Of a DNA stretch of 64,000 bases, positions 12,301 through 22,396 are shown one piece after another. Within the stretch, counting starts at the first letter, position 1. The number at the start of each line of letters is the position of its first letter. Origin of the DNA: Pelecanus crispus. Lineage: Eukaryota; Chordata; Aves; Pelecaniformes; Pelecanidae. Where the stretch lies: contig NC_134676.1 of assembly GCF_030463565.1 (NCBI RefSeq), forward strand, positions 3,148,001 to 3,212,000. Reading direction: 5' to 3'. The notes below the pieces were generated by a model that saw only the letters and a program-made list of their open reading frames with translations, searched no databases and had not been told where the DNA came from. A program made the position numbers and the translations under genes.

Positions 12301-15085
12301 GAGATTCCCTAGGCCTCACAAGGAGTCGGTGTCAGACCAGGTGTGGAATTTGGCATCCTGAGCTGTAGTCCTCCGAGTAGTTATGAGCTGGGAGCCTCCA
12401 TCCATCACACACCTCCAGATTTGCTCATTATTTTGAGACTTTTTTTTTTTTAACTTTTACGCCTTTCAGAGAACAATGCGAGGAGCTTCGTGTACAGTGG
12501 ATGAAGAAGCATCAGAAGGAATTGTGTGAAGACCGGCTGGCCCAGCTAGCTCTGAAGGAGGAATTGAAAAAGCAACAGATGAAGGAGGAGCAGATGTTTG
12601 CAGAGCTTTGGGAAGAGGACAGGTTGGCTAAGGAAAAGCGAGAGGCGGTGGAGATGCAGAAATCAGCAGAACAGAATCGGGAAATCCTGAACGTGCTCGG
12701 TGCCCAGGTAGCGGTGCTCAGTGCTCACAAAGAGGAGGCGAAGCGGCTGAAGGAAGAGGAGGCTCGATTTCTGGTAATTTCCATATCATTCTCAATTCAG
12801 GGTTGTGTATAAGGCCCTCCAAATGATAGGCTTACTAGACATTTAGATTAATCCATACCTTATTTGTATCTTCACTGATTCCATTAGTATCTGAGACTGT
12901 CCTATTACGCTAAGCCTCTTTTCCAGAGCTGTGGCGAATGCATTTCTGTTCACAGAGGGAAATACATCTTTTGAAACTTAGCATTGTAAAGGATTTTGGC
13001 ATTCAAAGCCTCTCAGAGCCTTTGTGGGAAATGGAAATGTTTTTAAGCTTTTGCCAGACATCTTTACAATTTTCTGATTTCCGGTTTCCTGCGGGCTACC
13101 TAGAGAGTCTTGTGTCCCAGCTGTAACGTGTAACACCAGATCTCAGACCACGATACGTGTCTTTAATCATCACGGTAAGTGCACTGGGGGGAAGCAGCAA
13201 GAGTGCGCTGCTCCCAGAAGGGAAGGCGAGCCAGGAGCCGAAGGTGACAGCAGGGCAGGCAAGTACGCTGTCCTCCCCGACCAGAGTCCCGCCGTACCCG
13301 AAGGAACAGGGCAGAGCAGGTCTGCTGACAGCAACCGGGCTCATCTAACAGCCCAAACTGCTCGGCAGGTCTGTAGTGATGAAGTCCAAGATGAAGCCAG
13401 CAAGTCAAGTCAGCCGGTCCGGACCAGGATCGACGTCAGGCACAGGCGGACCTGCAGCATAGCTCACGTAGGCACCGAGGGCGAGAGACGGAGCCCAACT
13501 GCGGCTCCCAAGCGACTCCTCTCAGCCCTTTCTCGCAGCGCTCTTTCCCAGCGCTCTGATCCAAGGCTCGCGTCAGGGCTGGCTGCGAGCACCGGCAGCC
13601 AAGCCCCTGTGGGGAGGTTGCAGAGCCCGTTGGTGCACTCGGGACCCTGACACGTACATGAGGAGATGCGTTTGTGTGAAAAATCCCAACTGCTTATGCC
13701 CCAGCTGACTGAATTTCAGAATCTGCATCTTGTTTGTTTGTTTTATTTTGTTTTTTAAGAAATTAGCAAGCAGTGCCTAAGTGCTCTCACCTATTAGTGC
13801 TGGCTGCTGTTGAGCATCACAATCGCGCATTTGGCTACCTTGGCCCAACTGTTTGGCCACTACCCTCTTTTTTTGTCCCCTCATCTCTCTCCAGTGTAGG
13901 CTTGCTGTAGTTGTGCTGGCTTTAGTAGGGTTTGTAGTTCACAGTGTTTTGTGTTGGCTTTGTGAGTTATGGGAGACTATTTAGTTCAGACTCAGTCTTC
14001 ATTTTGCAGCTATTTACACGTAGCGATTGAGTGATCACTCGCGGTACTCTGTTAGGCACTGGAAGCTGATGTTGGCAAGATATATACTCCACTACTTTTT
14101 AAAAATAATGATAATAGTGAATCTAAAGCTCTGAAAATCCTGGCTGTATAACAGTGGAGTCCTTATTCCAAGCTAGACTGTAATGTTTCACTTATTTAAA
14201 AACATGCAGAATAAAATTATTTTCTTGTCGCAACTTTTAAGGCCCTGCCAAAACTCCCAGGCACAGAACATTTCTACTTAACTGGCCTTTTCAGAAAAAC
14301 GCTGTTAAATAGAAGACTTTGTAGTTTCCCCTGAAGACAGCTGCCCTGAGCTCCGTCAAGGAGATAAATTTCTGGTAAAGTGGTTTAGTCTCTGAAAGAA
14401 AGCTTTCTTCAAAGGGTCCATAAAGGAGAGTTTCTTTATTGAAGATGGGATGTAATCCTTTTTCAGCAGAAGAGGGATGTGACAGATGGCCTCATTACAA
14501 GTTTCTCACTGCAGAGTAACGATCAGGGTTTCATCTGGATGAAGGATGTGCTACGGACAGCTAAGTGTCTCTGCGTGTAATGGTTTCTGCTGGTTGTTGC
14601 AACGGAAATGGATTATTTAAGGAAGCAAAACTTGCGCCTTTGCCACGATAGACCATATGTGTGCATCAAGGTATTGGAGGCTGGATGACAAAAGAGACAG
14701 CGATTTTTGCATGAGCTTTTTCATTAGCTGTTACCTACATTACCTGCCTTCCTCCCACCCCGTCTTTTCTCTCCCTTAAAGAATTGTGATATCTTGAGGT
14801 GATGGAAATGATGTTATTCTGGCTGTAGTCTCACAAGTGCTAGACGAGTTCCTGCTGTAGCACTTTGGTCCTGGCTTGCAGGTGGGTGGTTGGTAACAAT
14901 TTCTTTGTACATTTGCAACGTTGTGTTACGCCATCGTATAAACTTTCACAGAGTAAGCACCATGGATCCCATCCTTAGCTACTCTCGCATGACTTCACTG
15001 ACGTCAGAATTCAGCCTAAGACATGTGCCAGCTCGCCCAGTAGACTGTTGACTATTTCCACCTTCTTTCCTTTATTGTTCAAAGC

Positions 15086-15116
<31 letters not shown>

Positions 15117-18100
15117 ACTTAGTGGTTCAAATAATATGTAGTGAGTTTCAAAGCTGTTTTACCAGCTTCTGAAAGTGAATTTGGCCATTCAGGAAGACAG
15201 CAAAGTCAGCTTTAGCTCTGAAACACTGGAAGAGTCAGTGGGTGCTTTACAGCCAGCATAACAAGTTGTGTTCCTTAGGAGGTGCAGCTTGTCCTTCCGT
15301 GCGGGGAAGATTAGACACGTTGTTTATGGCAAACCTGCTAATGCGTGTTGGAATATTTATTGACATTACAAAAGAGATATTTAATTTAAAAACAGGTTAA
15401 CAAAAAGCTGTGTACCTTCAAGACAGCTGAGGCGTTGTTTCTGTAGATAAGCTAACGATGGCCACATACTGTTTTATGACTATGAGTGCTTGCAAAATTA
15501 CTCAAGTGCAGGATGTTCAGGAATTTTGCTAAGTTATGTTATTGATGCTGCTTTGGGATTTTTTTTTTTCTTTTGGCTAAATAATCTTGAATATACATAG
15601 ATCTGTTTGATCTTGAATGGACGTTTGCTATTTTTCATTATTTCGTTCTTAAGAACTCGACTTTACTGTTCATTTTCCTGTTCTTTCCAATATAAAGCGG
15701 AATGGTTTGAAGCCATGGAAATTCAGTAACTGCCCATCAGAATAGAAGGATACAATTACTTTGTGTGACCTTATGTCCACTAGAGATGCAGTGCTCTGAA
15801 CATCCAACCCAGACACAGGACAGATAATATATACAGAAACGGGAGGAACGCATGGCTCTGTTATCGGTTGGTAGTTACGGCTGTGTGTGAAGACTTGGAT
15901 ATAGATCTTACGTGCTGCAACGGTATCATTTTCTCTAAAGACATGTCTCTGTCTATCCGCTTGAAATATTTGTAGCGCGTCAGGCATTCCAGTGTTTTGG
16001 TATTGAAGCGCACGTGATAATTAAAGAGAAAAATCCTGAATTCTAATGAATGATATGCTAAAATGTTCATGCTTTAGCAGGTCTAATGGATGACACTAAT
16101 TCTCTAATGTCAGCAAAAAAGGCTTAAAGTATTTATCTTTGCTCTTCAGTGTTCCAATTAAACTAATTCTAGCCATCACTTAATTTGAAGTTTGCAATGA
16201 TCTTACAAGCTGGCTGTTTTTACCATTATAGGAAGAACAGCAGCAACTGCTTAAGCTGGAAAATGAACAACTCCAGGTGGAGAAGCTACAGAAACAGAAG
16301 GAATGCAGGGATACGCTGCTCAGTGCAGCACGGGACAGGAAGAATCGTCTTGATGAAGAAAAACAAGGTGAACTTGCGCTAGAGATGAAGATCTTGGACA
16401 AATCTCTTCAGGACCCCCAGGAAGACACTGAGGAGAAAACAAAAAGAAAAGTAAGGAAGGGCTAGAGGCGTTCGTTGTGAAGTTGTGGGGCAATACCCCG
16501 TCTAGACTAATTTTATGGCCCTTAGTGAACTGCACCAGTATAAATGAGATCAGACACGAGCCCTTTTCTCTGAAGAAGTTGCTTCTTTTGGTGCATAGCC
16601 TGTTGCTTCTCCTCCTGCCAGCGCTCTGCTTCTCTGAAGAAGCCCATTATCTGTTAAAACCACAGTGAGTATTTTAAAGCATGCTTTGCAATCAGCAAGG
16701 CTACCAGGCTAGACAAAAGAAGGGGGCTCTGAGGAAATCCTGGAATCTTCTTCCTCTGTGCTGATGCCATTGTGTATAAATCACTGAGCTTTTTCATCCT
16801 TATACTGCCTGGGCATAATGGAGGTTAGAAAAATATTTTTTTGCTTCATGGAACTGATTTAATAAATATTTGTAACTGCAGAGGAAAGTAAATATTCCAC
16901 TTATTCTAATTCATTAATAGTAAGAAATGGTTTTAAATCTTTAATAGCTGGATATATAGATGCAAGACCTCACATTAAATATCTTGGAGATGCCAGGAAA
17001 CCATGGATATGTCTGTCACTTCCTAAATTTAAAACAAGTAGATTGTCCCAACTTCAGGGTGAAAACGGGTCTCAAGGTGACTTTAAGAGAGAGCAGGGAG
17101 CTGCATTCATTACTCTGCTCGAGGTCTTTAGAAGCTCGTGTAGGTTAGGTAAGTTGTATAAATTCACTGTTAGACCTTGGCAATTAGGTCTAACCTGTTC
17201 TAAAATTAGAGGAGGTGATATTTATTATTATTTATGATGATATTTATTGGATCCCAAGGCTTCCTCTGCAGGCGATGGTGAAGTAGCCTGGTCAGCTGTG
17301 GAAAGTTTGTAAAATGTCTGTGGTGTAGGCAGCTGAGCTGCTATGGGGGAAGGGCTCACTGTATTTGTTCTGCTCTTATGCTGTTGTCCAGGCACTGTCG
17401 ACTGGCAAGAAGAAGATTCTGCACAGCTCTTGCCCGTGGCAGGGTTTGGGATGGAGCTCTAGGCTCCCGGTTCTCACGTTGTCCGCAAACCACCGCTTCT
17501 CTTCACGTTTTGAAAGGCTTTTTTGAACTCATTTACTCAGATCTGCAAATGTCTCTGCGTTTGCAGCGAGAGCTGTTGAAGGAGCAACAGACATACCTGG
17601 CACACCTGGCTCAACAGCTGGAGGAGGAGAAACAGAGAGAAAAAGAAGTGGACAAGCTCCTTGAAGAAGAGATGGCGAAGGTTTGGGCCAAGAAGGCTGA
17701 GCAAACGCGATTAGAAAAGGAGGCTAGAAAGCAGCTACTGAAAGATGTCCTGGATACAAGACAACTGCAGATGGAGGAGAAGTGTAAGTAATAGCAGCTC
17801 GCTGTCTGCGCACCCAACCTACCACATGAGTGCAAGTCTTGGCAAAGGCAGAGGGAGCACAACACGCCGCTTTTGGGAAGACCATCTGGCCCAGCAGGCA
17901 CAGGCTGTGTGGTTGAGTGGACAACAATGCTAACGGCTCTGAATCAGAATGTTTCTGAATCAGAAACTTTACTCCTACAGGCATTTCTTACGCTAATTCC
18001 CCCTTGCTATCAGCGGAGCAAAGCTTAGTAAAGTAAGGATTGCATGAGCAAGCAATCCTTATTACTAATTATATTACGATGATGATGATGAAGTTCTGAA

Positions 18101-20072
18101 TGTGAGATCTTTTCTATTCTAAGCGGATGAAAAACAAATAAGCTGACAAGACACTTGCCTTTGTTTGTGTGCCTCTTCAGAAGCAACACAACTCAGGCTT
18201 GCTATCTAGGCTACTTGGCTTGAATACGATCTCACTGCCCCTTCAAGCTTAGCAGTGCTGTTATCTTCTAAAAGTTGTTTGTGTGTTTTCTTTTTTTATT
18301 TTCAGTGCAGAGAAATGCAAAGGAGCAGGAAGAACTCGCTCAAGAGAGGAAGTTATTAGCTGAAGCAATCATAGAACTCAAGCATATAGAAGAAGAAAAA
18401 TATGCAAGGTATTTTTCTTTTATGCCATCAGTTCGTTTCATTGCCGATCGATCTTTTAAACTTGTGAGTAGGCTAATTCTCATTTTCAGATAACTAAGAG
18501 CACTGCGTGGGCTTTCTTCTGTTCAGAGAGGCTCTGCTCCAAACTGCTCAGTAGCAGCCCTGGTTTTTTGCAGTTGGTATTAAATCACTAATTCTGATCT
18601 CATCGTACAAATAATGGTGTTTCATTACATATCCCTGTTTTGCTCTTTTAGGACCATCATGTGACTTACATCCGTCATGTTTATTAAATACATCCCCTCA
18701 TACTCTGAGCTGTTACTAGGAGTGGCAGAGGTTTGGGGAGGAGGGTTAATGAAAGGTTACTTCGTTACTTACCTAGGAGAACTAGTGTGTGCAGGCTTAT
18801 TGCTATTACTCCACCCACACACATCCCTTAAACAGTCATACAGTCAGCCACCAAAATCCCAGACTGCTGCATGGGACCCAGCTGCACGGTGTTCTCCTTA
18901 CTTTACAGTTCTTCAGGGTGAGAACAGAGTTACACGCAGTAGCCGAGATGTTCCTCTGGGTGTCATGCAAAGCCTAGGGCAAAGGGTTTTATTTCACTTC
19001 ATTTCCATTTTGGATTCCTGCCCTTTCTCCACGCTTGTCCGTGGGAGGTAACCGAGTAGCTCCTTCCAGAGCCAGTATCTGTTCTGTTCTCCGATGGCTT
19101 TATTGGTAACGATCTCCCGGATACGGCAGAAATCTCACCCTTCTGAGGGAAACATGCTGGCCTTCATTTTTGGATTAGCAAAGAGGGCATCTGGTGGTGT
19201 CAGTAAGTGCTGCATGGTTCAACTGCGTTGCGTTAGTGCACAAGTCTTGACTGGACTGTTGGCATTTTAAGTGTCTGTGTGCCTGAACGCGTAGGTAGGC
19301 TTCCACTGCTGCTCCAGAGGGCAGTGAAAGTAATAGATGAGTCTCGAGGTAGAACGGAAGAACGATTTCTTCTGTAGGCATCTCCTAGAATATTAGTACA
19401 ACGCCGCAGCAGGAGCCCGCACCCTGCCTTCCCCATCGGCAGTAACTTGTAATCTTTGGAATGAAGGAGTGGAGGTGAGCCTGAGCTCGCGAAGCACCGA
19501 GACCTACCGCTCTCGTTCTGTCCTCTTGCTGTCACTGTGAGGGCCGGGGCAGGCATGCTGATTACAGGGGCTTGTTCTTGCTCTTTTTTTTTCTTTTTTT
19601 TTTGTTAAGCGCTGATTCTGCAATCTGCTTCATAATCTACAGCAGAATGCAGTTCATTCTCCGAAGAACGTAAAGTTAGCCTGTAGCATTTGGTAGTTAT
19701 TCTTAACACCTAAAAGGAGTTTTGAATGATTCTTCCATCTAAGGTTGAATGCTAGCAGATTAAATAATAATAAAAGTTGTTATTTTTTTTACCCGCACTT
19801 CATAAATAAGCTATTCGTATGTCATTTCCAGAAAAGTAAAGGAAGCAAAAGAATACGCAGAGCAACTCAGGGCTCAAATTGCCTATCGACAACAGGCCTG
19901 TGATGCTGAGGAAGAAGAGAAGCAGCGAGAATATGAATCAGGTCTAGCAGCAGAGAGAGCTTACCAAGAAAGGGTACGGGACATTCTGTCAAAGCCTTGT
20001 GAGAAACTAGCAAAGACCCACCCTTTGAGAAGAAACCTAATGTCGAACACTCAAGAAGATAATTTACGATGA
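3284..20072 (+). CDS. CFAP53: CFAP53 (CCDC11), cilia and flagella associated protein 53, complete
   Basis: Eight coding exons join as 3284-3346, 3924-4153, 5335-5508, 12470-12773, 16232-16450, 17567-17783, 18306-18408 and 19832-20072. This gives 1551 nt, or 516 residues plus TGA; the human protein has 514. All introns are GT-AG and the frame is kept throughout. The product is almost entirely charged alpha-helix and coiled coil, a trichohyalin-plectin-homology (TPH) type protein. Recognisable conserved blocks are RAKPPKEQ (from 22), REQCEELRV (156-164), EEQMFAELWEEDRLAKEKRE (within exon 4), RLEKEARKQLL (exon 6) and AKEQEE (exon 7). From established knowledge, CFAP53 is a microtubule inner protein of axonemal doublets and is needed for motile and nodal cilia; human loss causes heterotaxy. 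The ATG at 3284 has a good Kozak context (G at -3 and +4) and aligns with the human N-terminus. MYO5B follows on the same strand. The X-box in the promoter fits ciliary regulation. Confidence 0.97.
3347..3923 (+). other. CFAP53: CFAP53 intron 1
   Basis: A GT-AG intron of 577 bases. The first 300 bases belong to the CpG island; the remainder is ordinary sequence ending in cttttacag. Nothing else recognised. Confidence 0.9.
3924..4153 (+). CDS. CFAP53: CFAP53 coding exon 2 (residues 22-98)
   Basis: Begins RAKPPKEQ, matching the mammalian RSKPPK segment, and continues as charged helix (ARRQKEKELLEYADSLKLYN, then WQRRHEQKW). It ends two bases into an Arg codon at donor AG|gtagca. An in-frame TAG directly after the donor confirms that splicing is required here. 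Confidence 0.95.
4154..5334 (+). other. CFAP53: CFAP53 intron 2
   Basis: A GT-AG intron of 1181 bases, AT-rich, with a T homopolymer near 4508-4525. No repeat family or gene recognised. Confidence 0.9.
5335..5508 (+). CDS. CFAP53: CFAP53 coding exon 3 (residues 98-156)
   Basis: Completes the split Arg codon and encodes a heptad-rich helix (LCELLEAEESRYFAEMESLE, then RERAKLLREKREKDRQQLVA). It aligns along its whole length with the mammalian RELLALEENEYFTEM to FVAEKLDQQFR region. It ends AG|gtatct in phase 2. Confidence 0.96.
7873..7880 (+). repeat. Target-site duplication, left copy
   Basis: CTCTAGGG, identical to the right copy at 8163-8170. The length of 8 bp is that made by hAT transposases, and TA at positions 4-5 fits the nnnTAnnn preference of the Buster/Charlie branch. 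Confidence 0.85.
7881..8162. mobile_element. Non-autonomous hAT-superfamily DNA transposon (MITE)
   Basis: A 282-bp element bounded by terminal inverted repeats. The left end is CAGTGGTCTCCAAAC; the right end, reverse-complemented, is CAATGGTCTCCAAAG, so 13 of 15 positions match. It is flanked by a perfect 8-bp duplication (CTCTAGGG). The CAG(T/G)G terminus and 8-bp duplication are diagnostic of hAT elements of the Charlie/Buster type. The interior is AT-rich with an A run at 7921-7934 and contains no transposase, so it was moved by an enzyme made elsewhere. It sits neutrally in CFAP53 intron 3. The exact subfamily is not named. Confidence 0.88.
8163..8170 (+). repeat. Target-site duplication, right copy
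   Basis: CTCTAGGG, a perfect match to 7873-7880, immediately after the right terminal inverted repeat. Confidence 0.85.
9285..9606 (+). mobile_element. CR1 3' tail with doubled end (copy B)
   Basis: A short CR1 fragment. It starts in the conserved 'aacaggctgcccagagaggt' block and runs through a first CR1 terminus (ending about 9446), a 78-base linker and a second terminus (9525-9606). The layout and linker are the same as in copy A at 2113-2961, but the 5' truncation point and flanks differ. This points to separate retroposition from a shared source. Confidence 0.9.
9447..9524 (+). repeat. Linker between two CR1 3' ends (copy B)
   Basis: Nearly identical to 2803-2876, with a few substitutions and a small insertion (attaattatgactctcccg against ggaattacgactctcccg). 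Confidence 0.8.
12123..12235. repeat. TA-rich low-complexity stretch
   Basis: Several short (TA)n and TATATA runs with interspersed A tracts near the end of CFAP53 intron 3. No transposon ends are seen. Confidence 0.75.
12470..12773 (+). CDS. CFAP53: CFAP53 coding exon 4 (residues 156-257)
   Basis: The largest internal exon and the best conserved. It begins by completing Arg, then EQCEELRVQW. It contains EEQMFAELWEEDRLAKEKRE, nearly identical to the mammalian motif, and ends at KRLKEEEARFL in phase 0 before gtaatt. Confidence 0.97.
13140..13650. other. Intronic CpG-dense block, origin unknown
   Basis: About 500 bases with many CpG dinucleotides, sharply different from the AT-rich intron on both sides. 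A strong donor-like site, ACG|GTAAGTG, lies at 13171-13178. It could be an alternative promoter with a first exon, or a decayed insertion such as an LTR. No diagnostic ends or coding match were recognised. Confidence 0.45.
15086..15112. repeat. T homopolymer, 27 bases
   Basis: An uninterrupted run of T. It could be the antisense poly(A) of an old retroposed copy, but no such copy is recognisable beside it. Confidence 0.9.
16232..16450 (+). CDS. CFAP53: CFAP53 coding exon 5 (residues 258-330)
   Basis: In phase 0 at both ends (73 codons), from EEQQQLLKLENEQLQVEKLQ to EDTEEKTKRK, then donor gtaagg. It corresponds to the mammalian VESNNAQ to KKKQKR segment and is one of the less conserved coiled-coil stretches, though almost equal in length. 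Confidence 0.94.
16451..17566 (+). other. CFAP53: CFAP53 intron 5
   Basis: A 1116-base GT-AG intron ending gtttgcag. No repeat family or gene recognised. Confidence 0.9.
17567..17783 (+). CDS. CFAP53: CFAP53 coding exon 6 (residues 331-403)
   Basis: Encodes RELLKEQQTYLAHLAQQLEE, a K/E-rich helix, and the conserved RLEKEARKQLL motif. It ends one base into a Leu codon at a perfect donor, T|GTAAGT. Confidence 0.96.
17784..18305 (+). other. CFAP53: CFAP53 intron 6
   Basis: A 522-base GT-AG intron. A short (GAT)n run lies at 18076-18090; nothing else recognised. Confidence 0.9.
18306..18408 (+). CDS. CFAP53: CFAP53 coding exon 7 (residues 403-437)
   Basis: Encodes LQRNAKEQEELAQERKLLAE to EEEKYA, matching the mammalian LQREAKEQEE to EKENFAR block. 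It ends AG|gtattt in phase 2. Confidence 0.96.
18409..19831 (+). other. CFAP53: CFAP53 intron 7
   Basis: A 1423-base GT-AG intron ending catttccag. No repeat family or gene recognised. Confidence 0.9.
19832..20072 (+). CDS. CFAP53: CFAP53 coding exon 8 and stop (residues 437-516)
   Basis: The last exon encodes KVKEAKEYAEQLRAQIAYRQ and further charged helix. It then has a short non-helical tail in which V-x-x-(I/V)-LS and HPLRR correspond to the human VQEVLS and HPMRK. The final residues differ from mammals. It stops at TGA 20070-20072. Confidence 0.95.
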
Positions 20073-20425
20073 TTTTTTTTTAGCTCACTTGGTTGCCTTA
20101 AAAACCCATTTTCTAAGGGTGTTTATAACTGACTCGAGTTAACGGACCCCTCTCCACTGTGATGCTCGAAATATTTAACTGGCAAATACAAGAAACGTGG
20201 TATTTTTAAAGGGTTTTTTTTTCCCCTATCGGATTTTCTTTGGCAAAATGACTGATCCAAATCAAAGTGTTTGACATTTGAATACAAGAATACTGTATGT
20301 TCTCTGCAGTATAGTAATGTATTATTATGACAGGAATGATATGCAGGCAGTCTTTAAAATCTGCACAAAGAAAACTTTGTAGGAGAGTTCCAGCAAACTT
20401 TTATTAAAATGACTTTCAAACTGCA
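20073..20425 (+). other. CFAP53: Probable CFAP53 3' UTR
   Basis: AT-rich sequence after the stop. The variant poly(A) signal ATTAAA at 20403-20408 is followed by a T/TG-rich stretch (20440-20458), as expected downstream of a cleavage site. No canonical AATAAA was noticed in the first 600 bases. The end point is inferred. Confidence 0.4.
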
Positions 20426-21170
20426 AATATTTGCAAAACCTTTTTTTTTTTGTGTTTAGACAAAAAGTACTTGGTGACTCATCTTCATTTTCCTTGTTAA
20501 ATATAAAACTATGAATCTATTTTGCTATGGGCTAGGCAGTAAAGAGCTGATACTGCTTTGCATGTATTGTGATGGCTGTTGAATCATCTGTGGAACATCA
20601 GAGTCCCAAAGCCAGTCTGAGACACCTCTGCTGGGACACATTTAACTGCGCAGGACCGAAGTCATCCTTTTCTTGCAAAAAGGGCTATTATTTATCATTT
20701 TGATGGCAACTCTGTCTCTTCGGGCTGCCTTGGGTTGCCACCAACGCCATAGTCTGAACACAGAATCGGGGGGCTGTGGAGCACCAACAATATTTTAAGA
20801 CAGAGCGACACAAAAAATGGCCAGAGGTCAACGGGAGGGGTTTTGGCAGTGGGGAGAGGGGACGCCTCCTCGCTGCTCTCTGTCCCCCGTGCTAATGGGC
20901 AGCGTGCCCCTTCTGCAGGAGGAGCGGGGGGGGGGACACACGGAGAACGGGTGGGAGCAGTCCAGCTTCTCCCCATGGCATTGCCCCCGGCCAGCTCCCT
21001 GGTACGTATTTGATTCAGTTTTCCTCTGTGCTTTTCAGAGGAGGGAAGTGAAGAATCCATTTATAACCTCATATCCTTTCTTGCTCGTAGACTTTGTGGC
21101 ATTCGGAAATGTTTTATCTTCTTTCTCGCATTTTTCCATTTGAGTCTTTGCTGCTGCTTATCTGCAGCTG

Positions 21171-21309
21171 TTTCTCTCTCCTCCTTCAGCTTTTCAGCTT
21201 CTACCATCTTTCCTCCAGCCCCTGCTTCTTCACCGTTTTCTTCTCCAACTTCCATCCCTCTCTAAGCACTTCCTCTACCTTCTTCCTCCTCCCTACCTTC
21301 CTCTTTCAG
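21171..21309 (+). repeat. Polypyrimidine-rich tract ending in a splice-acceptor-like CAG
   Basis: About 140 bases of mostly C and T, ending tcctctttcag at 21309 and followed six bases later by gtgagt. It reads like an oversized 3' splice site, but no exon of a known gene follows. Confidence 0.6.
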
Positions 21310-21904
21310 TGTTTGGTGAGTGCCAGGACTCTCGTGTTTTTGTTGTGTGGGAGCGTGAACAGATGCACGGAGAAGTTGATAAATGGCTGGGATCGGAGCC
21401 CGGCAGTCCCAGCTCCCAGGGCTCTTGGCATGAATCGGGAATAACCTGCCTGCACGGTCGCCTCATCTTCTTGGTTTAAAGCAGACACCAAGCTGACAAA
21501 CGCTTTTTGTCTGTGGAGAAAGCTGTACAGCTGTTTGCAAAAGGCCAGGTAGAGAGGTATTAATCTGAAACGGTATCGGTGATCTTAGCAGAGCACCCCA
21601 GCTCATTGTGGGTGTAAACGGCGGAGGAACCTGGCCCTAAGGTGTTGCTGAAGGGCACAGCACCAAGTGTGGTGGGGTTTTATCCTGGCTTACAGACAAA
21701 ACTTCTCGGAGAGCAGCTTCCTGAGACAGCAGGTGGGAGAGGGACAAGTTCACGCCATCCAGACATGAGATGGAGCAGAGCGGAGCCTCTTCGTGTCTTG
21801 CTCCTTCAAACATTTGTATCCAAACGGCGTCTGTCTCCTACAGACAGCAAGAAAGGAAACATTCATAAATATGAAAACATTGCAAACCGGGAGAGGTGGG
21901 GGAT

Positions 21905-22396
21905 TCCTCAGCACAGGACAGACATGGGCCTGTCGGAGCGGGGCCGGAGGAGGCCACAGCAATGATGCGAGGGCTGGAGCAGCTCTGCTGTGAGGCCAGG
22001 CTGGGAGAGCTGGGGGTGCTCAGCCTGGAGAGGAGAAGGCTGCGGGGAGACCTGACTGCGGCCTGGCAGTGCTGGCAGGGGCTCAGGAGAAAGATGGGGA
22101 CGGGCTTTTTAGCAAGTCCTGTAGTGACAGGACGAGGGGTGATGGTTTTAAACTAAAAGAAGGGAGACTTTGACTGGACATAAAGAAGAAATGTTTTACA
22201 ATGAGGGTGGTGAAGCATTGGCACAGGTTGCCCAGAGAGGTGGGAGATGCCCCATCCCTGGAAACATCCCAGGCCAGGTTGGACGGGGCTCTGAGCACCC
22301 TGACCCAGTTGAAGATGTCCCTGCCCATGGCAGGGGGCTGGGCTGGATGGCCTCTAAAGGTCCCTTCCCACCCAAACCATTCTGTGATTCTATGAT
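21905..22396 (+). mobile_element. CR1 LINE 3' fragment (single-tailed subfamily)
   Basis: Recognisable CR1 segments run from the end of ORF2 (GVLSLERRRLRGDL in translation, about 22010-22060), through 'aaactaaaagaagggagact', 'caggttgcccagagaggtgg' and 'tggcctctaaaggtcccttc', to the terminal 'attctgtgattctatgat'. The wording of the tail (cccatggcagggggctggg) differs from the other copies in this window, so it belongs to a different CR1 subfamily. It lies in the gene-free interval upstream of MYO5B. Confidence 0.93.

Larger units (their letters stand above)
5509..12469 (+). other. CFAP53: CFAP53 intron 3, with hAT and CR1 insertions
   Basis: The largest intron of the gene (6961 bases), AT-rich. 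It contains the hAT-type element at 7881-8162, the CR1 tail at 9285-9606, a CAA/A-rich tract at 11203-11240 and a TA-rich stretch at 12123-12235. No coding segment recognised in the rest. Confidence 0.85.
12774..16231 (+). other. CFAP53: CFAP53 intron 4
   Basis: A 3458-base GT-AG intron. It is AT-rich except for a CpG-dense block at about 13140-13650 and carries a 27-base T homopolymer at 15086-15112. No further gene or repeat recognised. Confidence 0.85.

Noticed and set aside
21061-21255. Minus-strand K/E-rich 64-codon frame that looks like a coiled coil
   Set aside because: Purine-rich complement of the polypyrimidine tract. K/E richness follows from base composition.
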